Positions 52,829 to 64,000 of a DNA stretch of 64,000 bases are shown here, one piece after another. Positions within the stretch are counted from its first letter, which is position 1. Each line of letters begins with the position of its first letter. The DNA comes from Virgibacillus sp. 7505 (GTDB taxonomy: Bacteria; Bacillota; Bacilli; Bacillales; Amphibacillaceae): positions 17,635 to 81,634 of the forward strand of contig NZ_NPBF01000014.1 in NCBI RefSeq assembly GCF_002272135.1, in the 5' to 3' direction. The translations under genes and the position numbers were made by a program. Below the pieces are notes generated by a model. That model was not told the DNA's origin and did not search any database. It saw only the letters and a list, made by a program, of their open reading frames with translations.

Positions 52829-55162
52829 ATGGAAAAAGAGAAGACACTGGTAACGCCTCTTTTACCCTTAAGGGGTTTGCTAATTTTTCCGACGATGGTT
52901 CTACATTTGGATGTAGGCAGGGAAAAATCCGTTCATGCATTGGAACGAGCGATGCTTGAAGGAGAAACAATCTTTTTGGCTGCGCAAAAAGAAGTGGATT
53001 TGGATGAACCTACAGAAGAGGAAATCCATCATATAGGTACGGTAGCAAAAGTCAATCAGATGATGAAGCTTCCGAATGGGACGATGCGTGTATTGGTAGA
53101 AGGATTATACCGTGCTGAAATCATCCGCTTCCTGGAGGATGACAAGCAGTTCATGGTTGAAATCAAAGAAAGACCAGACATGCATGGTACGAAAAATGAG
53201 GAAGAAGCATTGATGCGTGCGCTTTTGGAGCAGTTTGAGCAATACATAAAGGTTTCAAAGAAAATTGGTCAAGAGACGTTTGCTACCTTGACGGATATTA
53301 CGGAACCGGGACGCATGGCAGACATGATAACCTCTCATCTAACACTGCGATTGGATGACAAGCAGGAGATTCTTGAGATGCAAGATGTGAAAGAACGTCT
53401 GCGTCATATCATCACGATCATTACGAATGAGCGGGAAGTACTTGATCTTGAGAAGAAAATCGGTCTACGCGTCAAACAATCAGTCGAGAAGACACAAAAG
53501 GAATATTATTTGCGGGAGCAAATGAAGGCAATCCAGAAGGAGCTTGGTGATCGCGATGGCAAGTCCGGAGAGATTGAGCAGTTCCGGGCTGATATCGAAG
53601 CCTCCGATATGACAGATCACATGAAGGAAGTTGCTGAAAAGGAATTACGCCGATATGAGCGTGTACCGCAGAGCTCTGCAGAAAGCTCTGTTATCAGAAA
53701 CTATCTGGAATGGCTGATCGCCTTGCCATGGAAGAAGCAGACAGAAGATAATCTGGATATTCCGCATGCTGAGGAGACACTGAACGAAGACCATTATGGA
53801 TTGGATAAAGTGAAAGAACGGATATTGGAATACTTGGCCGTTCAGAAACTGACCAATTCCTTGAAAGGTCCGATTCTCTGCCTTGCTGGACCTCCAGGGG
53901 TCGGGAAGACATCCTTGGCGACAAGCATTGCTAAAGCAATCAATCGGAAATTTGTCCGTATTTCATTGGGCGGCGTGCGAGATGAAGCGGAAATCCGAGG
54001 ACACCGCCGGACATATGTCGGCGCGATGCCAGGACGAATTATGCAAGGTATGCGCCGGGCTGGAACGACGAATCCAATCTTTCTTCTTGATGAAATCGAT
54101 AAGATGTCCAATGACTTCCGAGGCGATCCATCATCAGCTATGCTCGAAGTGCTTGATCCGGAACAAAACAGCTCATTCAGTGATCATTTCATCGAAGAGA
54201 CGTACGATCTTTCCAATGTCATGTTCATTGCAACAGCGAATAACTTAGGCTCAATCCCAGGACCGCTTCTAGACCGGATGGAGATCATCAGCATTGCTGG
54301 TTATACAGAAGTGGAAAAATTGCATATTGCCAAGGAACATCTGCTGCCGAAGCAGATCAAAGAAAATGGCTTGAAAAAAGGCAACATTCTCGTGAAGGAT
54401 GAAGCACTGGAGCATATCGTCCGTCGTTATACAAGAGAAGCTGGGGTACGCGGTTTGGAGCGGCAGCTGGCAGCAGTTTGCCGTAAAGTTGCTCGTATCA
54501 TTGTTTCCGAAGATAAGAAACGGGTGACAGTAAGCGCGAAGAAAGTGGAAGAATTGCTTGGACGTCCACGGTTCCGGTATGGTTTAATGGAAGAGGAGAA
54601 TCAAGTTGGCGCAGCGACAGGTCTTGCTTATACGACTGCTGGCGGAGATACATTATCAATAGAAGTCTCCTTGTCTCCAGGTAAAGGGAAACTGACCCTT
54701 ACCGGGAAGCTAGGCGATGTTATGAAGGAATCAGCTCAGGCTGCATTCAGCTATATCCGTTCCAATGCCGAAGAACTCGGCGTTGATCCATCGTTCCATG
54801 AGCACTATGATATCCATATCCATGTGCCGGAAGGAGCAACACCGAAGGATGGTCCATCTGCCGGTATTACGATTGCCACTGCCTTGACGAGTGCACTGAC
54901 TGGCAGACCGGTACGGAAGGAAGTCGGGATGACAGGTGAAATCACCCTTCGCGGACGTGTCCTGCCGATCGGCGGACTGAAGGAGAAAAGCTTGAGTGCT
55001 CACCGGGCAGGTATTACAACAATCCTCTTCCCAGCTGATAATGACAGGGATTTGGAAGAGATACCGGATACAATCAAGCAAGACATGACGTTTATTAAAG
55101 TCAGCCATCTTGATGAGGTATTAAAATACGCATTGGTGGAAGATAAACATGAAAGTAACTGA
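52829..55162 (+). CDS. lonA: ATP-dependent protease LonA
   Basis: 777 aa. LON substrate-binding domain (1-210), AAA+ module with GPPGVGKTS and [10 protein letters not shown], and protease domain with catalytic Ser in [10 protein letters not shown] and Lys in [21 protein letters not shown] precedes ATG 52829. Overlaps engB by 14 nt. Confidence 0.97.
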   Translation: MEKEKTLVTPLLPLRGLLIFPTMVLHLDVGREKSVHALERAMLEGETIFLAAQKEVDLDEPTEEEIHHIGTVAKVNQMMKLPNGTMRVLVEGLYRAEIIRFLEDDKQFMVEIKERPDMHGTKNEEEALMRALLEQFEQYIKVSKKIGQETFATLTDITEPGRMADMITSHLTLRLDDKQEILEMQDVKERLRHIITIITNEREVLDLEKKIGLRVKQSVEKTQKEYYLREQMKAIQKELGDRDGKSGEIEQFRADIEASDMTDHMKEVAEKELRRYERVPQSSAESSVIRNYLEWLIALPWKKQTEDNLDIPHAEETLNEDHYGLDKVKERILEYLAVQKLTNSLKGPILCLAGPPGVGKTSLATSIAKAINRKFVRISLGGVRDEAEIRGHRRTYVGAMPGRIMQGMRRAGTTNPIFLLDEIDKMSNDFRGDPSSAMLEVLDPEQNSSFSDHFIEETYDLSNVMFIATANNLGSIPGPLLDRMEIISIAGYTEVEKLHIAKEHLLPKQIKENGLKKGNILVKDEALEHIVRRYTREAGVRGLERQLAAVCRKVARIIVSEDKKRVTVSAKKVEELLGRPRFRYGLMEEENQVGAATGLAYTTAGGDTLSIEVSLSPGKGKLTLTGKLGDVMKESAQAAFSYIRSNAEELGVDPSFHEHYDIHIHVPEGATPKDGPSAGITIATALTSALTGRPVRKEVGMTGEITLRGRVLPIGGLKEKSLSAHRAGITTILFPADNDRDLEEIPDTIKQDMTFIKVSHLDEVLKYALVEDKHESN

Positions 55163-55730
55163 AGCAGAAATAGTAATCAGCGCGGTATCGAAAAAGCAAT
55201 ATCCGGAGACACATATGCCGGAGATTGCTTTAGCTGGCCGCTCGAATGTAGGAAAATCATCTTTTATCAATAAGATGATCAACCGGAAGAACTTGGTCCG
55301 CACATCCCAGAAGCCGGGGAAGACGCAGACATTGAATTTTTACAAAATCAATGATCGCTTCCATTTCGTGGATGTGCCAGGCTATGGCTATGCCAAGGTC
55401 TCGAAGAAGGAACGTAATGCTTGGGGCAAAATGCTGGAGGAATACTTCACGGAGCGTGAAAACCTGAAGGCGGTTGTACTGCTTGTCGATATTCGGCATG
55501 AACCGACGAAGGATGACGTCACGATGTATGATTTCTTGAAGCATTATGAATTGCCGGTTGTTGTAGTGGCAACAAAGCTGGATAAGATTCCGAAAGGGAA
55601 ACGTGTACAGCATATCAAGCGGGCTGCAGATAAATTGCAGCTGTTACAAGAAGATATCATCCTTCCATTTTCCTCTGAAACAGGTGAAGGAAAAGAGGAA
55701 GCATGGGGAGTATTGAAACAATTCCTATGA
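55149..55730 (+). CDS. engB: Ribosome biogenesis GTPase EngB/YsxC
   Basis: 193 aa, usual length. G1 [10 protein letters not shown]3 DVPGYG, G4 TKLDK and G5 FSSETGEG. Needed for 50S assembly. Overlaps the lonA end, an arrangement conserved in Bacillus. Confidence 0.96.
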   Translation: MKVTEAEIVISAVSKKQYPETHMPEIALAGRSNVGKSSFINKMINRKNLVRTSQKPGKTQTLNFYKINDRFHFVDVPGYGYAKVSKKERNAWGKMLEEYFTERENLKAVVLLVDIRHEPTKDDVTMYDFLKHYELPVVVVATKLDKIPKGKRVQHIKRAADKLQLLQEDIILPFSSETGEGKEEAWGVLKQFL

Positions 55731-55772
55731 AAAATAACCGTACAAGCCTAGGCTTGTACGGTTATTTTTTTC
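55729..55772. terminator. Bidirectional terminator
   Basis: AAATAACCGTACAAGCC/GGCTTGTACGGTTATTT perfect stem with T runs on both sides, shared by engB and the convergent membrane gene. Confidence 0.92.
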
Positions 55773-56244
55773 GGAAAAGAAGATAAGCACCAGCGAGGAT
55801 GAGCAGAACTGGCCAATAATTACTAATAAAGCCTGCTGTCCTATCGAGCCATCCAAACCAGGCAGGCTGCTGAGGTGCTGCTATGGCAAAAACGCCGAGA
55901 GCAAGCAGCAAGATTGCCAATACATAACCTTTTTTCGTTTTAATTGCCGAAATGAACAAAGCAGCGCCGGCTAAGAAGGGATAAGCTCCCCAACTATCGG
56001 TCCAGAAGCTGTAGTGCCTCAGTCCATGGAAATGAATACCCAATCCTAGAATAAAGTATCCGGCGAATAAGTTTTTATGATCTTTCGTAAGATAAGCATG
56101 CAATAATAGTGCGGCGCCAATGATGATCAATAAAGTCGGCCACGAATAAAAGTCGACAAACAAGGGTACTCGTAACTGGCGTAACAGGAAATAAGCTCCG
56201 ATCCCTAGTAAAAGGAATCCCGCAAAAGCATTTTTCTTCGTCAT
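55762..56244 (-). CDS. LiaI/LiaF-like membrane protein
   Basis: About 160 aa with about eight short hydrophobic segments (AFAGFLLLGIGAYFLLRQL, WPTLLIIIGAALLLHAYL, VLLILAGAYLLF) in a repeated pattern typical of LiaF/DUF5668 transmembrane domains. Start at 56244 (MTKKNAF) has GGAGAG upstream. It interrupts the usual engB-hemA adjacency. Role may be envelope stress; inference only. Confidence 0.75.
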   Translation of the reverse strand: MTKKNAFAGFLLLGIGAYFLLRQLRVPLFVDFYSWPTLLIIIGAALLLHAYLTKDHKNLFAGYFILGLGIHFHGLRHYSFWTDSWGAYPFLAGAALFISAIKTKKGYVLAILLLALGVFAIAAPQQPAWFGWLDRTAGFISNYWPVLLILAGAYLLFRKK

Positions 56245-56258
56245 AACATCTCTCCACA

Positions 56259-56273
56259 TAATAATTATTATTA
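56259..56273. promoter_or_regulatory. PerR/Fur-like palindrome (weak)
   Basis: TAATAATTATTATTA differs from the PerR box TTATAATNATTATAA at two symmetric positions. It lies just before the membrane gene start and 200 bp before hemA, in AT-rich DNA, so chance is possible. Confidence 0.3.
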
Positions 56274-56474
56274 AATAAGATTAAATCGTTGATTATCATG
56301 ACTAGCTGTGTTAACTTGTTATATGTACTTATGAAATCATTCACAAACATTCAAATGAACACACACTCTATCCTAACACAATTGTTTACGATTCTGTTCA
56401 CAAATTTGAATAGGACAGAAATACCATAGTGTTATACTAGTAAGAGCGACAGGTTTTCAAGGGGGAAAAAGGGA

Positions 56475-57830
56475 ATGTACATGTTAGTTGCTGGAATCAA
56501 TTATCGCACAGCCCCGATTGAAATAAGAGAAAAACTAAGTTTCAAGGAAGAAGAGCTTGGCTTAGCGATGCAAGCACTCTCCAACCAGAAAAGCATGCTC
56601 GAGAACGTCATTGTTTCGACATGCAACCGCACGGAGATCTATGCAGTGGTCGACCAGATGCATACTGGCCGCTATTATATAAAGAAATTCTTGTCTGAAT
56701 GGTTCGGCATCGAAAAAGACGAGATTGCATCTTATCTTACATTTCACGAGGACGAAAGAGCTGTGGAGCATCTGTTCAAGGTAGCGAGCGGACTGGACTC
56801 CATGGTTGTAGGGGAAACTCAGATCCTTGGTCAGCTGAAACGGGCTTTCCAAAAAGCACAGGAGCTGCATACATCCGGAACGATTTATAATGAATTGTTC
56901 AAACAGGCTGTTACCGTAGCGAAACGTGCGCATACAGAAACAGGAATCGGAGAAAATGCTGTCTCTGTCAGCTATGCAGCGGTTGAGTTGTCCAAGAAGA
57001 TCTTCGGTGATATCTCTTCTAAACGAATCGTCATCCTAGGCGCTGGTAAAATGGGGGAACTGGCAGCAAAGAATTTGCACGGTTCAGGCGTCAAAGATGT
57101 TACGGTAGTCAATCGGACGAAAGAAAAAGCAGAACAGCTGGCAGCTTTGTTCAATGGCAAAGCAGCTGGTTGGGATGAACTGGACAGTGCTTTGCATGAT
57201 GCAGATATTGTCATCAGTTCTACAGGTGCACCAGGATATGTACTCGATAAGGAAATGCTTCAAGCCGTTCACAAGGAACGCAAAGGCCAGCCACTATTCT
57301 TAGTCGATATTGCTGTGCCGCGTGATATCAATCCAGACGTGGATGAATTGGAAAGCACGTTCTTATATGATATCGATGACTTGCAGGATGTTGTCGATGC
57401 AAACCTGGCTGCACGTCAGGAAGCGGTTGAGAAAATCGAAATCATGATCGAAGGCGGCATCGTTGATTTCAAAGTATGGCTCCAGACATTAGGTGTTGTG
57501 CCAGTCATCTCTGAGCTTCGCCGTAAAGCAGCATCTATCCAGGCTGAGACTATGAAGAGTTTGGAACGGAAGCTGCCTGACCTAAGCGAACGTGATATGC
57601 GAGTGCTGAACAAGCACACGAAAAGTATCATCAATCAGCTGCTCAAACAGCCGATTACGCAGGCGAAAGAGCTTGCCGGCCGCGAGAACAGCGAAGAACT
57701 GATTCAGCAGTTCGCAGAGATCTTTGGAATCGAAAAAGCGGTGCTGGATAAACAGAATAATCTTATCAAACTGGAGCGCACAGAGTCACATAAACTTCAG
57801 TCTGTACCAAGTGCTTCCACAACCAGATAA
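56475..57830 (+). CDS. hemA: Glutamyl-tRNA reductase
   Basis: 451 aa. First step of the C5 pathway: glutamyl-tRNA to glutamate-1-semialdehyde. Catalytic Cys50 lies in IVSTCNRTE; the NADP domain has [19 protein letters not shown] 56475 follows GGGGGAAAAAGGGA. First gene of hemAXCDBL. Confidence 0.97.
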   Translation: MYMLVAGINYRTAPIEIREKLSFKEEELGLAMQALSNQKSMLENVIVSTCNRTEIYAVVDQMHTGRYYIKKFLSEWFGIEKDEIASYLTFHEDERAVEHLFKVASGLDSMVVGETQILGQLKRAFQKAQELHTSGTIYNELFKQAVTVAKRAHTETGIGENAVSVSYAAVELSKKIFGDISSKRIVILGAGKMGELAAKNLHGSGVKDVTVVNRTKEKAEQLAALFNGKAAGWDELDSALHDADIVISSTGAPGYVLDKEMLQAVHKERKGQPLFLVDIAVPRDINPDVDELESTFLYDIDDLQDVVDANLAARQEAVEKIEIMIEGGIVDFKVWLQTLGVVPVISELRRKAASIQAETMKSLERKLPDLSERDMRVLNKHTKSIINQLLKQPITQAKELAGRENSEELIQQFAEIFGIEKAVLDKQNNLIKLERTESHKLQSVPSASTTR

Positions 57831-57846
57831 AAAGAAGGGCTTATAG

Positions 57847-58671
57847 ATGCAGGTACCCGCTTATCTTTACGAAATCATTTTACTTCTATATGCAGCCAGC
57901 ATTTTTAGCTATTTTATCGATTTTATACAAAAGAATCGGAAGGCGAATGTTTTCGCCTTCCGTTTGCTTACTTTGGTATGGTTCTTCCAGAGCCTTTTTT
58001 TATTGCAGGAAATGATTGCGCATGCCGGGTTGCCGGTAAAGGACGTTTATGAAGGGTTATACTTCTATGCATGGGTCCTCGTGTCGCTTTCCTTATTCAT
58101 CAACCGCATCTACAAAGTCGATTTTCTCACCTTCTTCTTGAATGTGGTCGGCTTTTTTATGATGTTATTATATATTGCAAGCTCGGCTTATGAGCGGCAA
58201 TGGACGCAGACGATTCCTTTTATGGATGAAGTGCTGATCGCACATATTACGCTGGCTATTCTGGCGTATGGATTTTTCACCCTGTCCTTTGTCTTCGCTG
58301 TTATGTACTTATTTCAATTCCAGCTTCTGAAGCGGAAAAAAGGATATAGATGGTGGACAAGGCTTGGTGACTTGGGCAAGCTAGAAACATATATCTTCAC
58401 TTCCATCACAATCGGGACGCCTTTATTATTGCTATCCATTGTGATGGGGATTGTATGGGCTTATACGACAACAGCCGTCTTCTATTGGTATGATTGGAAA
58501 ACAATCGGTTCGCTGACGGTGCTTGCCGTCTATGCAGTTTATCTGTTCCTGCGTTTGGCAAGAGGTGTCAGGGGGAAAGGGCTGGCAATATATACTATTG
58601 CAGCCTTTCTGATCCTCATCATCAATTTCTTCTTGCTTAGCACGTATTCATCATTTCATTTTACTGGGTAA
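57847..58671 (+). CDS. hemX: HemX membrane protein (CcsA-like)
   Basis: 274 aa with about eight membrane helices, cytochrome c assembly (CcsA/HemX) type. In B. subtilis HemX lowers HemA level. Lies 16 bp after hemA. Confidence 0.92.
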   Translation: MQVPAYLYEIILLLYAASIFSYFIDFIQKNRKANVFAFRLLTLVWFFQSLFLLQEMIAHAGLPVKDVYEGLYFYAWVLVSLSLFINRIYKVDFLTFFLNVVGFFMMLLYIASSAYERQWTQTIPFMDEVLIAHITLAILAYGFFTLSFVFAVMYLFQFQLLKRKKGYRWWTRLGDLGKLETYIFTSITIGTPLLLLSIVMGIVWAYTTTAVFYWYDWKTIGSLTVLAVYAVYLFLRLARGVRGKGLAIYTIAAFLILIINFFLLSTYSSFHFTG

Positions 58672-58697
58672 ATCCGTAGTTCCTTAGGAGGAGAGCA

Positions 58698-59630
58698 ATG
58701 CGAAAAATTATCGTTGGTTCAAGAAAAAGTAATTTGGCACTCACACAGACAAAGTGGGTAATCGAGCAATTGAAACAAGCTGGAGCGCCATATGAATTCG
58801 AAATCAAGAAAATCGAAACAAAGGGAGACAAAATCCTGGACGTTACACTTTCAAAGGTTGGAGGAAAAGGGTTGTTCGTCAAGGAAATAGAGCAAGCTAT
58901 GTATGACGAGGAAATCGATATGGCCGTACATAGTATGAAGGATATGCCATCCGAACTTCCTGTCGGTCTGACGATTGCAAGTGTTCCAGTTCGGGAGGAC
59001 TACCGGGATGCATTTATTTCAAAGAATAACGTTTCCTTGAGAGAATTGCCGGAGGGTGCGATTGTCGGAACAAGCAGCCTGCGTCGCGCATCACAGATTC
59101 TCGCGATTCGACCGGATATCGAAATCAAACCAATACGCGGAAACATCGACACGCGCCTGAAAAAGCTTGAAAACGAAGATTTTGATGCAATTGTTCTAGC
59201 TGCTGCTGGTTTGAAGCGGATGGGATGGAGTGATGATATCGTTACTGAATTCCTTGAAACAGACCTTTGCCTGCCAGCTATCGGCCAAGGCGCACTTGCC
59301 ATCGAGTGCCGTGATACAGATATGGAATTGATTGAGCTTTTGGCGAAGATCAACGATTCTTACACGCAGCAGACGGTAGCTGCTGAACGTACTTTCCTTT
59401 ATTTGATGAATGGAAGCTGCCAAGTACCGATTGCCGGGGTAGCCCATATGGAAGAAGACGATGTTGTCTTGACAGCTTTGATAGCTTCTGCTGACGGGAA
59501 ACAAGTATTCAAAGAAGAAGTGCGTGGAGCTGATCCACAGGAAGTCGGTAAGCTTGCCGCTGAAAGGATGCAGGAACAAGGCGCGCAGGACATCATCACC
59601 AAAGCGATTCAGGAGTCGGAATCCAATTGA
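58698..59630 (+). CDS. hemC: Porphobilinogen deaminase
   Basis: 310 aa. Joins four porphobilinogen units to hydroxymethylbilane. Cofactor-binding Cys241 lies in [18 protein letters not shown] and [10 protein letters not shown] are typical. GGAGGAG precedes ATG 58698. Confidence 0.97.
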   Translation: MRKIIVGSRKSNLALTQTKWVIEQLKQAGAPYEFEIKKIETKGDKILDVTLSKVGGKGLFVKEIEQAMYDEEIDMAVHSMKDMPSELPVGLTIASVPVREDYRDAFISKNNVSLRELPEGAIVGTSSLRRASQILAIRPDIEIKPIRGNIDTRLKKLENEDFDAIVLAAAGLKRMGWSDDIVTEFLETDLCLPAIGQGALAIECRDTDMELIELLAKINDSYTQQTVAAERTFLYLMNGSCQVPIAGVAHMEEDDVVLTALIASADGKQVFKEEVRGADPQEVGKLAAERMQEQGAQDIITKAIQESESN

Positions 59631-60412
59631 GCCGGCTGCCGGCCGTGAAGGTGCTCGTAACGCGCCCGAAGCAGCAGGCTGTCCAATTAGCTGAACAGCT
59701 GGATCAAGCAGGCGCGAGACCAATTATGGTGCCTTTACTGACATTTCGAACGAGGACAAATATGGAGAATCAAATGCTTAGCCAGCAAGCTGATCGCTTT
59801 GACTGGCTGTTCTTCTCCAGCATGAATGGAGTAGAGCACTTCCATGCACTGGTGAGCAAGTATTCCAATATGGAGAACTGGAAGCTTTGCCATATTGCTG
59901 CAGTCGGACGAAAGACTGCAGAGGCTGTAGAAAGGGTGCTTGGCAGGAAGGCAGATTTAGTGCCGGCTGCTTATACCGCAGATTGCTTAGCGGAAACTTT
60001 CAGCGCAATATATGATCCTTCTAGCCGGATACTGCTGATACAAGGGAATTTATCAAGGCCTGCATTAGCTAACGGATTGAGACAGAATGGCTATGACTTC
60101 GAGAAAATGGTCGTCTATGATACGGTAGAAGAGAGAGGTAACCAAGAGCTTCTGAATATGGTCCTGCAAAAGGACAAACCGGAAGTATTGACGTTTACAA
60201 GTCCGTCGTCGATCGAGGCCTTTCTTTCTTTTATTTCCGAGCCTGAAGTGGAAAAGGATCAGTTGGATAAACCTTGTCTCGTCATTGGACCGACAACAGA
60301 GGAAGCTGCCAAGCGGCATGGCTTCCGGAATATTTTGCTGCCTGCTCAGTACACGGCAGAAGCAATGATCGATGCGTTATTACATTACTATGAACAAAGG
60401 ACAGGTGAATGA
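59627..60412 (+). CDS. hemD: Uroporphyrinogen-III synthase
   Basis: 261 aa. Closes hydroxymethylbilane to uroporphyrinogen III. Motifs [17 protein letters not shown] and [16 protein letters not shown] start overlaps the hemC stop; its end overlaps hemB (ATGA). Confidence 0.94.
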   Translation: MSRLPAVKVLVTRPKQQAVQLAEQLDQAGARPIMVPLLTFRTRTNMENQMLSQQADRFDWLFFSSMNGVEHFHALVSKYSNMENWKLCHIAAVGRKTAEAVERVLGRKADLVPAAYTADCLAETFSAIYDPSSRILLIQGNLSRPALANGLRQNGYDFEKMVVYDTVEERGNQELLNMVLQKDKPEVLTFTSPSSIEAFLSFISEPEVEKDQLDKPCLVIGPTTEEAAKRHGFRNILLPAQYTAEAMIDALLHYYEQRTGE

Positions 60413-61392
60413 CAATGGCAGAATTCAAACGCCACCGCCGTTTGCGTACATCAGCAAACATGCGGGCATTAGTAAGAGAAACAGAAGTAACAGTGGATGA
60501 CTTGATTTACCCAGTTTTCGTTGTTGAGGGCGAAAATGTACGTAATGAGGTTTCCTCCATGCCAGGTGTATTCCAGCTGTCTTTAGATAATTTATCAGCT
60601 GAAATGAAGGAAGTAAGCGAATTAGGCATCAAATCGGTGCTGTTTTTCGGTATACCTGCTGAAAAAGATGAAGTCGGAACTGGTGCTTTCCATGACCACG
60701 GCATCGTACAGCGTGCAATCAGCCAGACTAAACAGGAAGTCCCGGAGCTTCTTTTGATTGCTGATACTTGCCTTTGCGAATATACATCCCATGGACACTG
60801 CGGCATCGTGCATGACGGAATAATCGATAATGATGAATCATTAGGCTATTTAGTAGATACTGCAGTGAGCCAGGCAAAAGCAGGAGCTGATATCATTGCC
60901 CCTTCCAATATGATGGACGGCTATGTACAAGCCATCCGCAAGGGACTGGATGAAGCCGGCTTTACGAACATTCCGATTATGGCTTATTCTGTCAAATATG
61001 CTTCTGCTTTTTACGGTCCATTCCGCGAAGCAGCTGAAGGCGCTCCGCAATTCGGGGATCGCAAAACGTATCAAATGGATCCTTCAAACAGAAGAGAAGC
61101 ACTGCGCGAAGCAACATCTGATATCGAAGAAAATGCAGACTTCCTTATCGTGAAACCAGCACTTGCTTACTTGGATATCATCCGTGATGTGCGTAATCAA
61201 TTCAATGCTCCGATCGTAGCATACAATGTCAGCGGCGAATACAGCATGGTAAAAGCTGCTGCTTTGAACGGCTGGATCGATGAGAAAGCAATTGTTATGG
61301 AAAAAATGATCGGCATGAAACGTGCGGGTGCTGATTTGATCATGACTTACTTTGCGAAAGATGTGGCAAGATGGCTGAAGGAAGATAACTGA
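60409..61392 (+). CDS. hemB: Porphobilinogen synthase (ALA dehydratase)
   Basis: 327 aa. Condenses two ALA to porphobilinogen. Zinc-type Cys cluster in [14 protein letters not shown]; Schiff-base lysines in [14 protein letters not shown] and [14 protein letters not shown] 60409 or 60415. Confidence 0.97.
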   Translation: MTMAEFKRHRRLRTSANMRALVRETEVTVDDLIYPVFVVEGENVRNEVSSMPGVFQLSLDNLSAEMKEVSELGIKSVLFFGIPAEKDEVGTGAFHDHGIVQRAISQTKQEVPELLLIADTCLCEYTSHGHCGIVHDGIIDNDESLGYLVDTAVSQAKAGADIIAPSNMMDGYVQAIRKGLDEAGFTNIPIMAYSVKYASAFYGPFREAAEGAPQFGDRKTYQMDPSNRREALREATSDIEENADFLIVKPALAYLDIIRDVRNQFNAPIVAYNVSGEYSMVKAAALNGWIDEKAIVMEKMIGMKRAGADLIMTYFAKDVARWLKEDN

Positions 61393-61408
61393 ACGAGGAG
61401 GAATTCTG

Positions 61409-62701
61409 ATGAAAAGCTTTGAAAAGTCGATAGCAGCATTCGAAGAGGCGAAACAGCATATGCCAGGCGGGGTTAACTCCCCGGTTCGTGCATTCCGTTC
61501 CGTCGGGATGGATCCTATTTTCATGGATAGCGGTAAGGGTTCAAAAATTACAGATATCGATGGCAATACGTACATCGACTATGTCCTAAGCTGGGGACCA
61601 CTCATTCTGGGACATGCCGATGACCGAGTTGTAGAAGGTCTGAAGAAAATCACGGAGAAAGGGACAAGCTTCGGTGCGCCGACTGTGATGGAGAACAAGA
61701 TGGCAGCTTTGGTGAAAGAGCGGATTCCATCCATGGATATCGTCCGTATGGTCAACTCTGGTACAGAAGCGACGATGAGTGCCCTTCGTTTGGCGCGTGG
61801 ATTCACTGGACGTGACAAGATCCTGAAATTCGTCGGCAGCTATCACGGCCATGGGGATTCACTTCTGATCAAAGCAGGTTCTGGTGTGGCGACGCTTGGA
61901 CTTCCGGATAGCCCGGGTGTACCGGAAACAATTGCCCGCAATACGATTACCGTACCGTACAATGATCTGGAAAGCGTTCAATATGCTTTTGAACAGTATG
62001 GAGATGATATTGCAGCTGTTATTGCTGAGCCGGTCTGCGGGAATATGGGTGTTGTCCCACCTCAGCCAGGATTCCTTGAAGGACTTCGTGACATCACAAA
62101 GCAGCATGGCGCTTTGCTCATTTTCGATGAAGTCATGACTGGTTTCCGAGTCGGCTATCATTCTGCGCAAGGTCACTTCGGCGTTGAACCAGACTTGACT
62201 TGCCTTGGTAAAATCATCGGCGGTGGCCTCCCTGTCGGTGCATATGGCGGCCGTAAGGAAATCATGGATCGTGTTGCTCCAGCGGGTGATATTTACCAAG
62301 CAGGAACACTTTCAGGAAATCCGCTTGCGATGACTGCTGGTTACGAAACATTGGCAGCGATGGATAAAGCGGCGTATGAGCGCATCAATGCGCACGCTGA
62401 CCGTCTTGCAGAAGGATACAAAGCAGCTGCAGAGGAATTCGGAATTCCGTTACAAGTGAATCGTGCGGGTTCGATGGTGGGTGTCTTCTTTACGGATACT
62501 CCTGTCATCAACTTTGACACAGCGAAGACATCCAATTTGGATCACTTCTCCATGTACTATCGGGAAATGATCGAAGCTGGCATCTTCCTGCCTCCTTCTC
62601 AATTCGAGGGGCTGTTCTTATCAGCTGCTCATACGGATGAAGATATTGAAGCGACAATCGAAGCAGCAAGACAGGCATTCAAGAAAATAGCAGCATCTTA
62701 A
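61409..62701 (+). CDS. hemL: Glutamate-1-semialdehyde aminomutase
   Basis: 430 aa. Converts glutamate-1-semialdehyde to ALA with PLP. PLP lysine in [34 protein letters not shown] binds phosphate. GAGGAGG precedes ATG 61409. Last gene of the operon. Confidence 0.97.
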   Translation: MKSFEKSIAAFEEAKQHMPGGVNSPVRAFRSVGMDPIFMDSGKGSKITDIDGNTYIDYVLSWGPLILGHADDRVVEGLKKITEKGTSFGAPTVMENKMAALVKERIPSMDIVRMVNSGTEATMSALRLARGFTGRDKILKFVGSYHGHGDSLLIKAGSGVATLGLPDSPGVPETIARNTITVPYNDLESVQYAFEQYGDDIAAVIAEPVCGNMGVVPPQPGFLEGLRDITKQHGALLIFDEVMTGFRVGYHSAQGHFGVEPDLTCLGKIIGGGLPVGAYGGRKEIMDRVAPAGDIYQAGTLSGNPLAMTAGYETLAAMDKAAYERINAHADRLAEGYKAAAEEFGIPLQVNRAGSMVGVFFTDTPVINFDTAKTSNLDHFSMYYREMIEAGIFLPPSQFEGLFLSAAHTDEDIEATIEAARQAFKKIAAS

Positions 62702-62703
62702 AC

Positions 62704-62739
62704 GTAAAAGCCCAAGCATATGCTTGGGCTTTTTTTCAT
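62704..62739 (+). terminator. Terminator of the hem operon
   Basis: AAAGCCCAAGCA/TGCTTGGGCTTT stem followed by TTTTC. Confidence 0.93.
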
Positions 62740-62759
62740 GAGGACAAAGGATTTTCTTT

Positions 62760-62788
62760 ACATATGTGATTGGGCGTAAGCATAGGTT
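62760..62788 (+). promoter_or_regulatory. Possible sigma-E promoter of spoVID
   Basis: -35 ACATATG, 14 bp, -10 CATAGGTT, close to the sigma-E pattern; B. subtilis spoVID is sigma-E dependent. Confidence 0.45.
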
Positions 62789-62830
62789 TTAGTACAGAGG
62801 AACGCTTAAATCTTGGAAGGAGGATTCCAC

Positions 62831-64000
62831 ATGTCTTCAAATGAGACAACACCTTTTATGTTTGATATACAAGAATCACTCAGTTTCCGTGCCGACGCAC
62901 AGCTGCAAGATTTAATTGGAATCGCATTGGAGCCGGAGATCAGTATCCAGGAGTTTGAGCATGAAATTTCTGTTCGAGGTGTCATCGAACTTACAGGTGA
63001 ATATTACCCTCTTCAGGAGGTTGTTGAAGGAAGTGCAGTCGCTGTCAGCCCTGGAACAAGAGAAATGGAAAACGTCGAGAAACAGGAAGCAGGAACGAAT
63101 ACATTTTATCATCGTTTCCCGGTTGAAATATCTGTTCCGAAAAATCGCATCAAGCAGCTGAATGACGTGTATGTCACAATTGACAACTTTGATTATGAAG
63201 TTCCTGGCAGTAATGTGCTTGAACTGCATGCAACGGTTGCCATTTACGGTGTCTTGGAAGAAAGAAGACAATCGCAGCCACAAGCACCGCAGCAGCCTTA
63301 TTTCCCTCCTGCAGCATTCCCGCAAGGAGAACAGTCAAAATCTTATACAGACGAAATTGCCAATCAGATCGAAGCCCAAGCACGTGATGATCAGGAATAT
63401 GAGCAGCAAGGCTATCAGTTTGCGAAAGAAGAACCAGCTGCTGCAAGTAAGCTGGAAGAATCAACAGCAGCTGCAAGAGAAGAACATGGTACGGAGGAGC
63501 AAGGGTATCAGTTCTCTCAAGATGTAAATGCAGCGGAAGAAGAGGTAGAAGTGAATCGAGAGGAAACAGAAGCAGATGTTTCCGCAGAACAGGAAATCGA
63601 GGAACAAGGGTATCAGTTCTCTCAAGAGGAGTATGCAGGGGAAGAAGAAATAGAAGTGAACCGAGAGGAAACAGAAGCAGATAGCAGTGACAATCAGGAG
63701 CCTGAGGTGCAAGGGTATAAGTTTGCTAAGGGAAATGCGGAGTCACCAGAGGCAGAAGTTCAAGCAGAAGCCCGGGATAATCAAGAATATGCACAGTCAT
63801 CAGAGACTGAGGGCCAAGCAGAAGCCCGTGAGGAACAAGATACTGAGGTGCAGAGCTACCAGTTAGCTCAAGAATATGTGGAGTCGACAGAGGTAGAAAC
63901 GCAAGCAGAAGCACGTGAAGAACAAAATGCTGAGGTGCAGAGCTACCAGTCAGCTCAAGAATATGTGGAGTCGACAGAGGTAGAAGCGCAAGCAGAAGCA
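62831..64000 (+). CDS. spoVID: Spore coat assembly protein SpoVID, 3' partial
   Basis: 390 codons visible, open to the window edge. GAAGGAGG lies before ATG 62831. The N-terminal domain (FMFDIQESLSFRADAQLQDL; about 1-150) matches SpoVID, which encases the forespore with coat proteins. An acidic Gln/Glu-rich region with repeats follows. Position after hemL is conserved in Bacillus. The C-terminal LysM expected for the family lies beyond the edge. Confidence 0.92.
   Translation, partial: MSSNETTPFMFDIQESLSFRADAQLQDLIGIALEPEISIQEFEHEISVRGVIELTGEYYPLQEVVEGSAVAVSPGTREMENVEKQEAGTNTFYHRFPVEISVPKNRIKQLNDVYVTIDNFDYEVPGSNVLELHATVAIYGVLEERRQSQPQAPQQPYFPPAAFPQGEQSKSYTDEIANQIEAQARDDQEYEQQGYQFAKEEPAAASKLEESTAAAREEHGTEEQGYQFSQDVNAAEEEVEVNREETEADVSAEQEIEEQGYQFSQEEYAGEEEIEVNREETEADSSDNQEPEVQGYKFAKGNAESPEAEVQAEARDNQEYAQSSETEGQAEAREEQDTEVQSYQLAQEYVESTEVETQAEAREEQNAEVQSYQSAQEYVESTEVEAQAEA
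63844..64000 (+). repeat. 87-bp tandem repeat in spoVID
   Basis: GAGGTGCAGAGCTACCAG recurs at 63844 and 63931, giving a 29-residue unit (EVQSYQ..AQEYVESTEVE) that continues past the window edge; more diverged copies lie from about 63480. Confidence 0.75.

Noticed and set aside
56385..56415. Rex-like site before hemA (TTCACAAA)
   Set aside because: Only one half-site is present; the left half does not match at the required spacing.
1..64000. CRISPR array
   Set aside because: No regularly spaced identical repeats were seen; the repeats found are coding tandem repeats.

Overview
The window is about 64 kb from a low-GC, endospore-forming Firmicute of the family Bacillaceae. The evidence is the conserved run tig-clpX-lonA-engB-hemAXCDBL-spoVID, CwlJ-like and SpoVID spore genes, an S-box (SAM) riboswitch, a consensus CcpA cre site, and strong GGAGG ribosome sites with many TTG/GTG starts. 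The genus cannot be fixed from sequence alone; Terribacillus-like is only a guess.

Bases 1 to about 33,175 are the right-hand part of a siphovirus-type prophage. Its order is: small and large terminase, portal, MuF head protein with a C-terminal toxin domain and a candidate immunity gene, scaffold, decoration protein, E-type major capsid protein, head-tail connectors, tail tube, tail chaperones G and G-T (joined by a -1 frameshift at A AAA AAG), tape measure, Dit, Tal with an S74-like C-terminus, and a receptor-binding fibre with five knob-like repeats. The lysis cassette follows (XhlA-like, holin, M15 endolysin). Integrase, repressor and replication genes are not seen and should lie left of base 1. 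The right end is a 3' fragment of tRNA-Arg(TCT) at 33,129-33,175, interpreted as attR, followed by a terminator that probably belonged to the original tRNA gene.

Between the endolysin and attR lies a 6 kb accessory zone. It holds a STAS-HATPase protein plus a DUF4325-type STAS-like partner, a leftward island of tiny genes with a partly decayed duplicate, two tiny membrane peptides behind a promoter with a perfect palindrome, a small HTH protein, and a secreted C39-like cysteine peptidase beside a four-helix membrane protein. This zone, with the MuF-toxin/immunity pair, is the most likely place for undescribed biology.

From 34.2 to 44.2 kb is a sugar-use cluster under a predicted cre site: ABC importer (lipoprotein plus two permeases), YesL-like protein, Gfo/Idh dehydrogenase, SDR, fuconolactonase-like amidohydrolase, YesM/YesN-type two-component system and an SGNH esterase. 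It looks like uptake and oxidative breakdown of a plant-derived or deoxy sugar.

From 44.3 to 48.4 kb are a CwlJ-like hydrolase, a NERD-domain protein with a zinc-finger-like tail, a cyclase-family hydrolase behind a SAM riboswitch, a beta-helix protein and a small acidic protein. From 48.5 kb onward are a YsoA-like TPR protein, trigger factor, ClpX, LonA (no lonB between them), EngB, a leftward LiaI-like membrane protein, the hemAXCDBL operon (glutamate-tRNA to uroporphyrinogen III) and the start of spoVID, which runs off the right edge.
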